This document shows positions 11,149 through 23,470 of a stretch of 64,000 nucleotides of DNA, in pieces. Source of the DNA: Flammula alnicola (Eukaryota; Basidiomycota; Agaricomycetes; Agaricales; Strophariaceae). The notes beneath the pieces were generated by a model, which was not told where the DNA came from, ran no database searches, and worked only from the letters and a program-made list of their open reading frames with translations. Position 1 is the first letter of the stretch. Each line of letters starts with the position of its first letter. The position numbers and the translations under genes were made by a program. The stretch covers positions 20,351-84,350 of the forward strand of contig JADNRV010000210.1 of the NCBI GenBank assembly GCA_015499995.1, given 5' to 3'.

Positions 11149-13587
11149 ATGTCCATCCGCCCCACGAAAAGAAGAAGAACGGACAACGTATGTTTAAGAT
11201 GGCGTGTCCACCTATCCGTGATAAGAAACTGACGGAGACTCTCAGAATATATTTATGGACTTGGAAGCAGTCGCGGATGATGTGTTAGCCGATGATGTGC
11301 TGACAGATGGAGAGGAAGTACTGGAAGGTAAAGTGTCCGCTCGTGAAATGTAATACCGGACGCAGTATTGAGCACTTTTTGGGTTGCAGATGAACTGGAC
11401 GAGGAGGAGACAAGATGGGACTCGGTAGCGAGCCATGCTCGGCTACGACAAGCTATGGCTGATAGGTGGTCAGAGGAAGCGCACCTTCTCAATGATCTGT
11501 TGGAACGAGCCACCAGACGAGCCGCCATGGAACGGGGGAGAACTGCTGAGGATGCGGGGTTCAGCTCTGAGTACGCAGCTGCAGACTATACCTTGTCTGA
11601 AGATGACAACTTGTGGGAGATTGGATGCAAGGTGAGTTGTAATCACAATATTTTCTACTACCCGGCGACTAACATTAACTCTTGGCCAGCTTGGAAGCGA
11701 AAATGCAGCGGCCTTCAAGATACTCAATCTAGCTTTCCATCCTACGACTCCGCAGAACCTGGCGCGCTCTGCAATGGCTAACCCTTCCCGGCCTGGACGT
11801 ATCTATGCCGAGGTTTCTACTCACCAGCAGGCAATGCGATTGGCCACGTCCATTAGTGAGCTAAACAAGGCCATGCTGCGACGGGTTCCTCGCGAGGAAT
11901 GGGCTCAAATCCGCATCGTCGGGTCACCGAACATTAGCCGTCAATCATGGGGACGGGTCCGGGGAAAGAGAAAGGGTTGGGAACACTACAGAGGGGACGT
12001 GGGGCTCCTGGAAAGTGTTGAAGGGAAAATGGTCCTGCTGCTGGTACCCCGGATACGCTTCTCATCGCCAGAGGACCGCCTGTCGCGTCCCACACAGGCA
12101 CTGGCTCTAAAAGAAATGGTGGAATCGATATTCGGTGAAGAAACAGTGGAGTTGCAGTCGGGAGGATCGTACAGGTTTGAGGGGAGACGATACACCAAGA
12201 AGGGTTTCCTCATGGTAAATATTGCCGAGATTGATCTCATGGATTCGGTGGATCCGCTGCCCAGCATGTCGATTTTGATGCTATTCTCTTCAAACGACGT
12301 CCTCGAGGCCGTTGCTCACGCCCGAACCGAAAATGGCATTATCGCAAGTCAGGTCAAACTCCACGATCGTGTCAAGGTGGTTCGGGGAGAATATCGTGGT
12401 CTTCTTGGACAGGTCCGGGATGTACGCGGGATGAAATCGCAGTATACCTATTTACCCAGGATCTGTCGGAATATGTGCTGTGCAGAGATGTGAGATTGGC
12501 ATTTCGCGTGGGGACGAAGTCATGGTGCTTGATGGTCCGAACTCAGGGCTTACGGGATGGGTCGTTGATATTTTCAACGATGGAATGAAGATATTGAATA
12601 TGGAAAAGCAAGCCGAGGTATGGTTCTATATCTGTAAAGCACACTTAATCTGATTTTGGTAACAGTTTACTGTCTCATCCGGACAAGTAACGTTTCACAG
12701 CTCTGACTTTGTCACAACGACTCTGAGGCCTCGAAACCCAAAATTAAGAAATAAACTGGGAGTCAAAGACCCCAATGAAGTGTACAAGGGAAAGCGGGTC
12801 ATCGTAATTGGATCGCACGCCTTTAAAGGATATAAAGGTCTCATCAAGGATACAAGTCTGCTTGGCAAGGCGCGGGTCGAACTGGAAGCGTGCCAGCAAC
12901 GAGTGGTCGAGTTCTCTCTGGGGGACCTAGCATTGCTGTATGCACTTTATAGCCTCGTCGCCCTCGAGCAATTCCTGACCTCATTTCTTCAGACGTCCTG
13001 ACGAACGGTCCTTTACACTCCCCGCATACTCGGGAACCTCTCCACATCTACCTCAAGAGGTCCCCCCCTCCCCCCCTCCCAGGACTCCTTTGCCTACCCC
13101 ATCGAGCTCGAACGAGTTATCTCCAGCATGGGACCCTTCTTCTCGAACCCCACGTGCAGGAAGTCCTGTCCAGGTGTCTGCGACGGGGGACTCTCCATCG
13201 GGAATGCCAACGTCAGCTGGGCATTCCAATCACTGGCTTCGAGCTGAGGCTTTAATTGGCATTCGAGTCAAAGTAAGGGATACACGAGACGGCAGTGACG
13301 GTCGGATCCTGGAGGTTATCAAGATAGAGCAGGTTTACGCACGACTAAGAGAGGGAATGACATTCAAAAATGTTCCTTTGGAATACGTGGTTCCTGTCCT
13401 GCCAGATGCAGTTAGAGACTCTGTCACACCCTTTCGCGGTGAAAATCGAGGAAGGATTTTCAAAGTGAAAACTTGGGGGTTGGACACGTGCAAGGTGCGG
13501 CGTGAGGGGGTAAGATTGCGCAAGTCAGAAGTAGATCCAAGCTACCCCACCGCCGACCTTGTTCAGGTTTTCCCACCGCACAAGTAG
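11149..13587 (+). CDS. Spt5-like transcription elongation factor (NGN plus KOW domains)
   Basis: Seven exons (11149-11187, 11246-11327, 11390-11631, 11690-12421, 12486-12617, 12666-12937, 12993-13587) give 697 residues with no frame break. A basic start (RPTKRRRTDN) and an acidic region precede an NGN-like domain (from GRIYAEVSTHQQAMRLA, about residue 155). KOW motifs follow: KLHDRVKVVRGEYRGLLGQV, GDEVMVLDGPNSGLTGWVVD, VYKGKRVIVIGSHAFKGYKG, then a Ser/Pro linker and a last KOW-like segment (IGIRVKVRDTRDGSDGRILEV). Spt5 pairs with Spt4 on RNA polymerase II; this protein is shorter than canonical Spt5 and lacks an obvious C-terminal repeat region, so it is probably a lineage-specific paralogue rather than the essential copy. 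It shares an upstream region of about 400 bp with the JmjC-like gene. Confidence 0.8.
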
Positions 13588-13873
13588 ACTGATAGCCATT
13601 TGACATGGATTTAGATATATTTATTGTAACAATACCCTATATCTTTTTGTGCGCAAACGCCTTCACATATAAGTTTTGCATATCTAGGTTATTGTAAAGA
13701 CCAGCCAAATTCCGCAATCTATTCATCCATAAAATACGCATCATATTCGGTGATTCATATTTAATATGATGGGAATGCTAATTAGCATCCTCAAGAAACA
13801 AGGCCGGAGATGTGGGAGGCTTAGTTCATTGATCTGGTGGCATACAAGGATTCAGACACGAATAGATATTATC
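13588..13873. other. Short convergent intergenic gap
   Basis: AT-rich sequence between the 3' ends of the Spt5-like gene and the transposase. No gene seen. Confidence 0.4.
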
Positions 13874-16800
13874 TTAATCTCGGTTACGATGTAGACTATT
13901 AATTAAGACAGTGGTAGCACCGCTAATACCAAATGTACCAGGTGGCCGGGCGTAGTATGCGACATGACCTATAATGTCGTCCTGTTCAAGTATCATCAAA
14001 TGATGATTGTCAGAGTTGCGGGCATATACAACGTTGGCGAGGAAGCCTGGTCGCAATTGGTAGGGATTATGTTGGGCATCTTGTGGTGACAGGGGCTGGT
14101 GTAAGGAGAGCACAATAAATGTCCGTGAAAGCCCAACGTCGAGCTTGTATCTCCACATCGACTCAATATGTCCGGAGTCGGGCCCCGATTCTTTTGATGC
14201 AAAGTGCACCGAGCTGTTGCCAGGATGCATATCGATTGTCGAGTAGTCTCGACCTTTGTGCTTGAAATGAAAGACAGGCACTGCAGCACGGGGAAGTACA
14301 AGTGCATTGTTTGGATGGGGTATGGCTTGCGCATGACGGAATTGGAGAGAGCGTGATACGGCGTTTAGATAGGCGAGGATGGCATTATAGACATCGACAG
14401 GAACAATCTTCAAGCCAGCACCGCTCGGATCTTCTTTTCGACTGGGTTTCTGTAAGAGAATGTCCATGGCATTAGTGACGGAATCAGAGGGCTTTGGGTA
14501 GAGGGAAGCGTTGCGAAGGAATGCCATGAGACGCCCACGCCGGCACATCTGGCGTAACATTGTGAAATCAATTTCCCCTAGCGTGTCTAAAATCAGTCGG
14601 CCGTCGGTCAACTCATGGGATGTAATACATACAGAGATGGTTGTTGGTCTTTATATTTTGAAGACGGCCGTTGTGTCGCTCGCCAGCAAACTCGCCTAGT
14701 CGCATTAGCGGGCCCCAGAACTTCATCAAATCTGCGTTATGCATAGCATAATGGTGGTTTGGACGTGGTCCACTTTTTGGAAACAGAGTTTGTGACGATT
14801 TTTGGTACTTGATGTAGTGGTCAAGGTAGGCCGCAGGAGAATCCGGTGTTACTGAATATGCACACACAATGTTTGTGCAGGTGACAAGGTTATAGAAATT
14901 GTTGAGTAGGGCATCATGGCGAATACCGACCCATACTTCAGGGAGGACGAGAGGCAGGAAGATGCTGAACAGAACAAACCATTGGTCTGCCTTCAATTTG
15001 CCATGGGATTTCTCTCCGAGGTCAGTTGGTGGTCGCTCCACCCAGCTTGGGATGACCACATCAGAGAGGCAGGCGCGAATCCTAGAGAGTTCCCCGGCAG
15101 TAAAGGTACAAGTTGCTTCCCAAGAAAGGTCGTCTTCTTCACCCTCCTCGGAATCTGAATCGGAGTCAGGCTGAAAGTCCACATCCCCATTGTCGGAATC
15201 CTGTTCATCTGGCAGGAGCATGGAAGCCTCTGAATGCATGCGCGTGATATGGCTGGGAGTGTCTTCATACGATCGACTTTCCTCATAAAGGGTTTCCATC
15301 TCGTCCTCAAGAACATCTTCCCCGAGATTGAGGCCGGCCAGGGTGTCAAGAGGGTGAGTGCTTGTGGCTGTTCGGCCCAGATCATCATTGACATCGTCAA
15401 CTTTGGATGGTGCTATTCCAACCCCCACCGGACACGGACATGATGCTGAAGTACCCCTTCCATCCAATTATGCATTATACCAAGTAACGTGTGACGGACA
15501 GGATCACCATAAGGCAATCCATGGAGAGACGACCAGCGAACGCCATGCCGTTTGAAGATTTCCTTGCGTTGTGACTTTGTGGTGGCCTCCTTCCACTCCA
15601 TTGCAGCTGACAAGACTTCTGGTCCCTTGCGCTCCTCCCACGATAAATAATTAAGGTCGTCCTTATCAGCATATAAGAGTTTGCAGAATGAACAGAAATG
15701 GTGAGATGCCACTCCGGCAAAACCGAGGGCTTTTCGTATAGCAAGCAAATCGCCGATGCGGGCCAAGAGTGCTGCACGTCTTTGGATTCCCTGTGGATGC
15801 CGATACGTTTTGATGAGTCGACCATCCCACATGGGTTTGAGGCGGTCAACAACGGGGTCAGCAACAGCGGTGATTGTGGTCATAGTAGGCTCTTTGGGGG
15901 GTGGTGTGATGCCAGCAAAAAATGTGTTTTCGGGTAGGTGCTGGATGTCGAAGGGCAGATTCAAGCAGAACATCATGATTGCTCCACAGGACACTGACTT
16001 TCCAGCGATTTTGTTTGTGAAAGGATTGAACCAATCAATGTAATAGCTGAAGATGAGGTTTCCCGGGGTAGATGAGAAGGCGCCAAGGCTCTGCCATGCT
16101 GGGCTGTCCAAAATTGATCGCATGTCATCTGGTGAGCGCTTGTGGGTATAGGACTTGTCAATGATATCTTCGATTCCTGGCCGAGAAAGGAAGAACTCAA
16201 GCCAGGACTCAAAGTCCTGGGTTGAGTACAGTCGGCATGGTACAAGGCGGGAGCCGCCTCGAGTTGATCGAGTTGTCCAGAGTTTCTCGCCACATGGTTT
16301 AGCTCGCCGTGTTTCACGTCGAAGACAAATTTGAGGCAATGAATCTAGACTATACTTGGACAAGCATTTTGGACAGCATATTGACCGTATGATATTAGGT
16401 TCAATGGAGAGAGCAGACATGGCACTACGAATATCGCGGGGTAGGTGGAATGGTGGGAGGGAGACGTTGCCATCTTCACTCGATCTAAGGCGCGAGAGAA
16501 GGCTGCCGAGTTCCATCGCCGTTTGCACAATGAAAACTAGCACCTTCAAGAGTTGAGAAGTTGCGGCACGGCTAAGGCCACACACTAGATGGAGCCAAGC
16601 AGCCAGAGTACACACAGTGATGAACAACGACTCCCTAACAGCATCAATGCCTTCCAAGGCGTCAGTGTCTTATGACAATTCAATTTGTGGTACGACACTT
16701 ACGATTTCCTCCCTCATTTGCCGCTCTTCTGGCAGTTTGTTGCAGCATCACAGGTGCAAACGCAGGATTTGCTGGTTGCTACAAGGTTCATGGTTAACAT

Positions 16801-17031
16801 TCAATATTCATCCCTCAGGGTTAAGCTAAGCATAAAACATACCGGCAAAGGCCCTGTCGGTGGGATGGGAAGGGTTGAAGGCCCGGTACTGCCTTGATCT
16901 TGCCGTCGATGATATTTGCGAGTCGATTCAGCCACACGTTTTCCAGGTTGACGCTGACCAAAGTCGTTTGTAACAATCTCGGCCCTACAGAGCGAGCAGG
17001 TGCAGATTACACGAGGCGGTAGGTTGTCCAT
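13874..17031 (-). mobile_element. Tnp2-type CACTA (En/Spm) transposase gene
   Basis: Exons read from ATG at 17031 (MDNLPPRVICTCSLC, a Cys motif seen at the start of fungal Tnp2 proteins), then 16657-15423, then 15422-14633 and 14575-13874. Diagnostic segments are IDWFNPFTNKIAGKS, CLNLPFDIQHLPENTFF and AGITPPPKEPT, followed by HHFCSFCKL and a long acidic stretch (about 15130-15300), then the Tnp2 C-terminal region with FKHKGRDYSTID. The frame breaks at 15422-15426 (CCCCC on the plus strand); one more base would restore it, so this is either a dead copy or a base-calling error. I could not find CACTA/TAGTG termini flanking the gene, so element ends are not defined. Confidence 0.8.
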
Positions 17032-17472
17032 TTCGCCAAGGAAGCAGGAGAGCGTGACGTCGGCCACTGTGACCAGCAAGCCATAAAGGTTGGAGAAAGT
17101 CACACATGTACCAAGGTAGAAATGAGCTCGGATGCCCACTGGACGATGAAACTTGGATGAAACTGCAAGTCGAAACGGCGATGAACAAATGTGATTACAC
17201 AGACTTATTTCCAACCATAACCAATTACAAGTTGTGGCGTTATCTGTCTCGGAGTCTACAAGGTCCTACGTCCGAAATATCATATCACAAAACAAATGTC
17301 AGCTGAAATATTGTTCTTGAATTCTCAGAGAACCTCGACTCACTACGTTGCTGCATGTAGGCGAACCCAACAAGCCCTTCTGACATGCCTGCTGCAACAA
17401 AATGGGACAAAACAGCGGCCTCCCATCTTCGCTTCCACCGTGACGCCCATTCGCAAGCATCTATGACAAGAA

Positions 17473-17720
17473 TATTGTCGACAACCGTCTGCCTTGCCTT
17501 ACATCCGGAATGCGTTCAATGGCCGACCACTCCTCATCCATATTCAAAGTACTTAGGCGTCAATATAGGCCAGCCTGTTGAAGCAGGAGAGGTGAGTTGA
17601 TTATCGTTGACAATCTCAACCGCACGCCCGGAATGCGTTTGATGGCCGACCGCCCCTCGTCCATGTTCACAATACTTAGAGGCAGGTATAGGCCAGTCTG
17701 TTGAAGAAGGATATGTGAGT
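17473..17720. repeat. Diverged tandem duplication, period about 123 bp
   Basis: Two copies (about 17473-17594 and 17602-17717) share blocks such as GGAATGCGTT (17507 and 17630), TGGCCGACC, TATAGGCCAG and TGTTGAAG. Many substitutions separate them, so the duplication is old. No coding function seen. Confidence 0.6.
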
Positions 17721-19572
17721 TTCCTCTGTAGAAAATATTTTCATAAAGCATATGTTAACTTTCAAGGTCGTTCATGGAAGATTTCTGCAAAACGAGTTGA
17801 TCAGTGGCTTCAATGCAAGTGATTTTGAACCTTGTGTGCCCCATATTGATGTCTGGTATCTAGCAACTTACAAGCTCTCAGACGTGCTGTTGCTCCTTTA
17901 TTTTCCAGTGAACAAGTTGCCGCCGGTACGCAGGCTGAATTATGGAATGGTGTCTAAGGGCAGACAAAGAAAAACTATTTGATGACGGCGCCGTTTGCGC
18001 CGGCGCATGCATATACTCCGTCCTCTGTATATTCCTGAAGAGCAGATCTTGGTGAGCATCGCACTTGCAATATTTAACGGACGACTTTACAAATGCAGAT
18101 GGTCCTTGAGCACCGCAGTGGCCGACCTCGCCGACACCACGCTATCCCCGCAGATTGGCATATGACGGTGCGCCCATTGCTCACGGTTACACGACCGCGA
18201 AGTTTTCAACGGCCAGTTCTTGGATGCCCTGAATTTGTTTCAGCTAACAGCAGAGAAAGGGAAGCAGGTCGCATACCTCTTCATCTATATAGATTGGCGC
18301 CCGCAAATTTGTCCACCACGGCGTTGCTCCTCGTCCAGCTTTGTAGCTGTAAATGAAGAACATTTGCTAGCATCTGCCTTTCCTATCCGGGACCCTCAGC
18401 AATTGCTAGCATCAGTTTGCCGTGGCCTAGGCCGGCGTCCTTTCCATCAGTGGGTGCGTTCACCGTTAGGCCCACATCCTTGCTACGGGTGGGTGTGCGT
18501 TCACCGTCGGTCGTGCTAGCGTATGCCATGGCTTAGGTGAGTTTTGAGGAGAAGAGAAGGAGACAGACTGCAGGAATCGACACTTTATTTCACAGGTTGA
18601 CTAGTCTCTGCCTCTGCGCCCATCCAGGTAGCCAGGCTCGGGCTTCCTCTTCTCGGTCGTTGGCGGTGACTTTCCTCCCTCGTTTGCGGTCGTCTAGCAC
18701 CAGCCTATCTAACATCAACCGCATCTGAGCATAAGTAAGCTTTCAAGGCCGAGACCTGAGACTTACGTGCGGTTAAACAGCGTATATTCTCTCGTTGCAT
18801 TGCGAGGCCAAGTACCCGCATTAGTGGGAGGGAATAACCGTTGCAAGAACAACAAGGACATATCTGTGCAGGCAGCGTTTCAATTTGGCTCTTGCGTTCA
18901 GCTGTTCGGCGTCTAGGACTGGAATTTGCAATGAATAGCTATAACGCTGGGGTAGGAGGTAAATGAGGTAAGGACTCTCTGAGTGGCCGCACTTGATGGG
19001 GAACTTAACTGAAGTATTCTTCCGTTCAGGGAGAGTCCATTCCACTTCTACTTTTAGAAGTGAGCAGATCTTCGCTCGTTTCAAACTGGCGCGATTCAAT
19101 GCAGTATTCAGGCCGAGCAAGCGGACTCTTTGGAATCTTTTTTGGACTCTTTTTAAATATTTTTTTAATGGACGGCTATAGCAGCTGAAAGCAGGCGTTC
19201 ACAATAATTCAAGCAATTAGATCTCAACGAATGGACGAAGCAACTCTAGTAACCCATCACCGGTACGGCGCTGCTTTTTTTTTTTTTATTAAAGACCCAA
19301 GAATATCACAATTTTTGATATACCGAATTGTAGCAGAATCTCATAGCGGAATCTCCACGGTTCCCGGACGATGGACCAGCCTATTTCAGGTTGAACTGCT
19401 CGATTTACCGAACCCAGGGGTGACTATAACACTAATATCATGAATCTCACGCTCGGACGCGGTCCCTGCGGCGGAATGTTGGTACATAATTCCATTCATG
19501 TTTCTCTTTCATCCCTCCAATCCTGCCCAAAAACTCTACCTCCTCAACTCTCTTCGATTGTCTGGCATTTTC
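17721..19572. other. Long stretch without a resolved gene
   Basis: Only short ORFs without coherent splicing. A GC-rich palindromic patch lies near 17989-18010 (GGCGCCGTTTGCGCCGGCGC). It probably contains decayed repeats and the promoter of the next gene. Confidence 0.4.
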
Positions 19573-20646
19573 ATGGCAATTATTACCAGTAAGAACTCAA
19601 CGCTTATCCACCTGGAACTTTTTCCATCTAACTGAAAGCCTAGTCGTCCTCGCCGTCCTTATTATTTTTCACTTCTTCGCCCTCTCTGTCACCGCCCTTC
19701 GCCTTGTCAACAGATTCCTTTATTATCGGCTGTGGTTTGACGATGCTCTCGCTGCTATGTCAGCATGCGCAGATGCATTCATGGTCGGTATGCTTATATC
19801 CATGGGTAAGAGAACGTCTACATTTTCCATGATCTGGCGTTCAATATTTTAGCCAGCCGTTAAGAACCCACAAATAAGGCCAACTCAATACCGCATGGTA
19901 TTCACAATTTACTTCTTTGTACTCTGGTACGTCGCCACAACTTGAACTGAAAATCACCTGACGTTGGTCAAGGTCGTCCAGAGCCAGCCTGGCCATGTCA
20001 ACAGGTCGGCTACATATCCGTTCAAGAGAGCTTATTGTGAGGTTTTTGGCCCTTGCTGCCATGCTCATCAGCATGGGAATTGTCTATGGCGTCCTGGCCG
20101 CTATCTTTTGCGACAAAAAGTTGAACTGTACGGAGCCAAATTTATGTTTTTGCTATTTACCAACTTCGTTGGTAATATGTGCATTCATAAGTAAGGAACG
20201 TTAACTGCTAGGCTCGTTGCCATTCTGATTTCTTTACCAGCTGATATCGTTGTCGACGTCGGGATGGTATGCATGAACTGGTACATTATTGGCGGCAGGT
20301 TTCAAGCAAAGCTCGTGAGGAAACGCCTAGTGGTCCTTGGATTTTCAAGCTGTATATGTACCCTCATTTCCAGTGTCGTGTGCTGGCTGTCATACATAAC
20401 TCACATCTCAGAAAACCATCTACTCTTCTTATGTCTTGCCAATTCTGTGGTGAGCAACTTCATTACTGGCCCTTAGCCCTAAGGGGAAAACTAACCGCCT
20501 TACCCTTACAGACAATAATATCTGTTCTTGTGACCAATGCGTCTGTGGTCATAGGTATTATTTGCCGACGGCTTTATCCCGAGGATATAGAGGTCCAAAT
20601 CGAAGATGTACCTCTCGACGCCGTGCGGCCATCCACCATATTATAA
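19573..20646 (+). CDS. Small multi-pass membrane protein
   Basis: Six exons (19573-19588, 19644-19805, 19857-19926, 19973-20190, 20241-20449, 20512-20646) give 269 residues. About seven hydrophobic segments are visible: VVLAVLIIFHFFALSV near the N-terminus, then others in exons 3-6, ending with SVLVTNASVVIGIICRRLY and a short cytoplasmic tail. A small RRRR-free, Arg-containing loop (RFLYYRLWFDDA) follows helix 1, as in the seven-helix membrane proteins that are multiplied in mushroom fungi. No ligand or partner can be inferred. The tiny first exon is supported by a clean donor and by the in-frame join, but the start is the least certain part. Confidence 0.7.
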
Positions 20647-22251
20647 TAATCAGAAACAACCATTGAACGGCCAATCGACGCTGGATCTGAATAGCCCAAC
20701 TTCCACTCCTTCCGTCAGCCCATCTTCCCATCTTTGGTGATAGGTATCGCTACCTGTCCGTCCGTCTTTCGTTTCTCATTCTTCGTTTTTTTATTGCCAT
20801 TTCCATTCTGTCCCATTGTTTATCTCACTTGTCGTGTCCGTAGTCCATTGGATACAATTTATGCCAACCTGATGGTCAATAGCGCTTTTCTCCCATCCCT
20901 GACTCCATGCGAGTGAATGTAGATGATAGGCTTGCGGCAAACAAAAATCAGGAAGGTACTCAGAGCTGTGGCTGTGTAGTCAGGAGACAACAATTGCACT
21001 GCCACCACATAGCGCTTAATCTTTTAGTAAAGACTTTTACGTCAGAACGTTCAGATATTCGTCTGAAATGAATATCCCGACTCACCGACCCATGTTACGG
21101 ACTCCGACTCTCCGGCACACCTCAAATCTCTGAATACTTCGTAGAGCTGTACATAAGCCTCAATATATGTGTTATTCGTTTCAGTCATTTTTGAGATATT
21201 CAGGTATAGCCAACTCCATATCCATCGATTTTTTTCGTAGAGCCCATGGACTTGCTGGAGTCACATACACCCCTTTGTCGTCGTCGCCGGCGCCAAACAA
21301 CTTCAAAACAACGCGTCCACGTCGTCCACGGCCATCGTCCTGCTGTCACCGTCCCTGCGAAACCCCTCACCCACACCAGCTCATAGCTCGATGGCTGCGC
21401 CTGGAGACTTTGATCCCGCCTTGTACATGATATGTCCTGAACGCATCCTCGGCGGATTGCAACTGGCCAATGCTACACCATTATTCCCAAGGACGTGGTT
21501 TGTAAGGGTGCCAACGATGGCAAGCGCCATCGTAGTGTGAGTCCAAAGCTTCTCATAATTGGTGCATGATGATCTGAATGAACTTTTAGTGCGTGAACTG
21601 TGTATATTTGCGGTGGCCATTTGAAGACTGTCGTGGGTCTACCTTGTCCAGTCCAACGCGGCCCAATATCGAGAGGAGCCCGCCATGGCACGATTCACCC
21701 CGTATGCATTCGTTGCCCTCGGAGATTCTGGCAACAACCAAGCCACGACGCTATCACGTCAATCTTTCGCACCCCACATTGTCCCTGCCCTTCAAGTTGG
21801 TCTGTCGTCACTTCCTGTCCAATCTGGGCCTTCGACGACGCTCTTTTCTGTGGTCCCCTACGGTCGGACAACAGCAGGTCCTATCAAATGGGAAGACACG
21901 CCGCTCGTTGACCACGTCACACGGCTACGACGATTGTTCCCAGCTAATAGCCTGCGGAAGCTCGGGATGACTTGATAGAAGCTCGTGGATTCATGCGCGC
22001 ACTCACTTCCAAAGGCCATAACGCTCACCTGAAGCATGGGCAAGAGGCGATAAGAAGGAAGGAGGAGGCTTAGGTCGGTAGCTCCAGGCCGTACGCGACT
22101 TTGTGACTCGCGGCAGCCAAACGACTGCACCAACATCGTGGATACGGCGCAAGTAAGTCAGGCGCAGCTCCTCCTCCTGTCACTTGTTCACGTATGACCC
22201 GCGAGCAGCGTCACCGTGCGAGCAGCGCTTCGAACCATGCCCGTTTCCACC

Positions 22252-22279
22252 CGCTGGGGTACATACGCTGGGGTACATA
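22252..22279. repeat. 14-bp unit repeated twice
   Basis: CGCTGGGGTACATA occurs at 22252-22265 and again at 22266-22279. Confidence 0.8.
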
Positions 22280-22710
22280 ATTCCAGCTCTCCCGCGGCCG
22301 CCCACAGACAACCTTGCCACCACATATTGGGGCTCGATAATTGCCATTTAAGGCTAATCAAATCGTTGTACTTATTTAGTAATTTACGAATCATTGTATT
22401 TATTTGGCAATTTCCCCACACAACTGCACCGCTCATCCAACGTTCATCGAAAAAGTGAACAACTAACTGAGTTACATCCTTATGGTCTTCAATAGCGAAT
22501 ACGGTTATTCGAATATCACTACACTTGTCACTCGTTACAAAGTTAGGAACGAACCCTCATATTATGCACGCTCACGGCATACGCTTACTCCCTCCAAATG
22601 AGAGCAATAATACACCAACCTCGATCATTTGGCATCTAGTCTGGAGTTCAGAGTGAGTAACTAATTTAAAAGCACTGCATTATTTGGGTGGTTGAGAAAT
22701 AAGCTCTACT

Positions 22711-22756
22711 CAAGTGACTGCGAGAAAGTTTAGCAAGTGACTGCGAGAAAGTTTAG
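22711..22756. repeat. 23-bp unit repeated twice
   Basis: The unit starting CAAGTGACTGCGAGAAAG is present at 22711-22733 and 22734-22756, identical. It lies just upstream of the small gene at 22813. Confidence 0.85.
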
Positions 22757-22812
22757 AAGACTGAAAAAAACCTGTACATTTTGTGTTTTTCAAACCTACT
22801 GCACCCATTCAA

Positions 22813-23295
22813 ATGTATCTCATAGCAAATTTGAGAACACAGAGACATGCACAACCCCGAGAAGTGCTCGTGAAAGCTGCTGAGACTGCTATTGCAAAAT
22901 TGAGGCACGTTCTACCCGACAGCGGTGCGTTTTTGATCTGGTAAGTACTCTTAATTTTCCATCTCTTTTAAACGGGTATCGTTGAATGCTTATTTGTTCA
23001 AACTCTAGCGCACCCGTCCACAAATCCGACAATCACTTAACTGCGCGCGTCTTCGAAGGGGTAGGCGACGGCGCTTATGTGGGCGGGATACATTGGTATC
23101 TCGACGACCGCGATCCTACGTTCGAAGCAAAAAAAGAACTCGATGAAGGCGACGTCAAGTTTAGCAAACGCTACAACAATTGGAATTCAACAACGTTTTC
23201 CGTCGAGCGTTTGCGTTCTGACATTTGGCAGTAAGTTTCTGTACTTCTTGTACGTTTGTTAGTTGCTAACGTTAGATTACAGCGAATTCAAATAG
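22813..23295 (+). CDS. Small unrecognised protein, three exons
   Basis: ATG at 22813 begins MYLIANLRTQRHAQPREVLV. Two introns with good borders (donor 22940, acceptor before 23009; donor 23231, acceptor before 23283) keep the frame to the stop at 23293, giving about 122 residues. The middle holds GVGDGAYVGGIHWYLDDRDP and the end VERLRSDIWHEFK. No signal peptide or membrane helix. I do not recognise the family. Support comes from two consistent in-frame splices in an otherwise ORF-poor stretch; expression is unknown. Confidence 0.5.
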
Positions 23296-23428
23296 TGGCG
23301 AAGACAATACGTAGATTGATAGTGAGGGAATGAATTCGAATAAACACGACGCATGAGTACTATTAAATACGCAGAATATAAGGCGAGAACATTAAAAAAA
23401 AGAAAGAGCGTGACATCGGCCACTGTGA

Positions 23429-23470
23429 CCGGCAAGTCAACCTGTGTCATGACAGGTTATGACTTGCCGG
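23429..23470. repeat. Inverted repeat (hairpin), arms of 17-19 bp
   Basis: CCGGCAAGTCAACCTGT (23429-23445) pairs with ACAGGTTATGACTTGCCGG (23452-23470), with a two-base bulge and a 6-base loop. The left flank (23406-23439) also resembles the 5' region of the Tnp2 gene at 17050-17083. Confidence 0.7.

Larger units (their letters stand above)
20647..22812. other. Gene-poor stretch; possible gene relic
   Basis: ORFs on both strands around 21600-22140 overlap one another without convincing introns, and I could not assemble a protein. It may hold a decayed gene. Short tandem repeats lie at 22252-22279 and 22711-22756. Confidence 0.35.

Noticed and set aside
12422..12485. Apparent frame disruption in the Spt5-like gene after GQVRD
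   Set aside because: A normal 64-nt GT-AG intron removes it and restores the KOW reading frame, so the gene is intact.
13600..17400. CACTA/TAGTG termini for the Tnp2 element; CACTACG at about 17340 was considered as one end
   Set aside because: No matching inverted partner was found on the other side of the gene, so element limits were left open.
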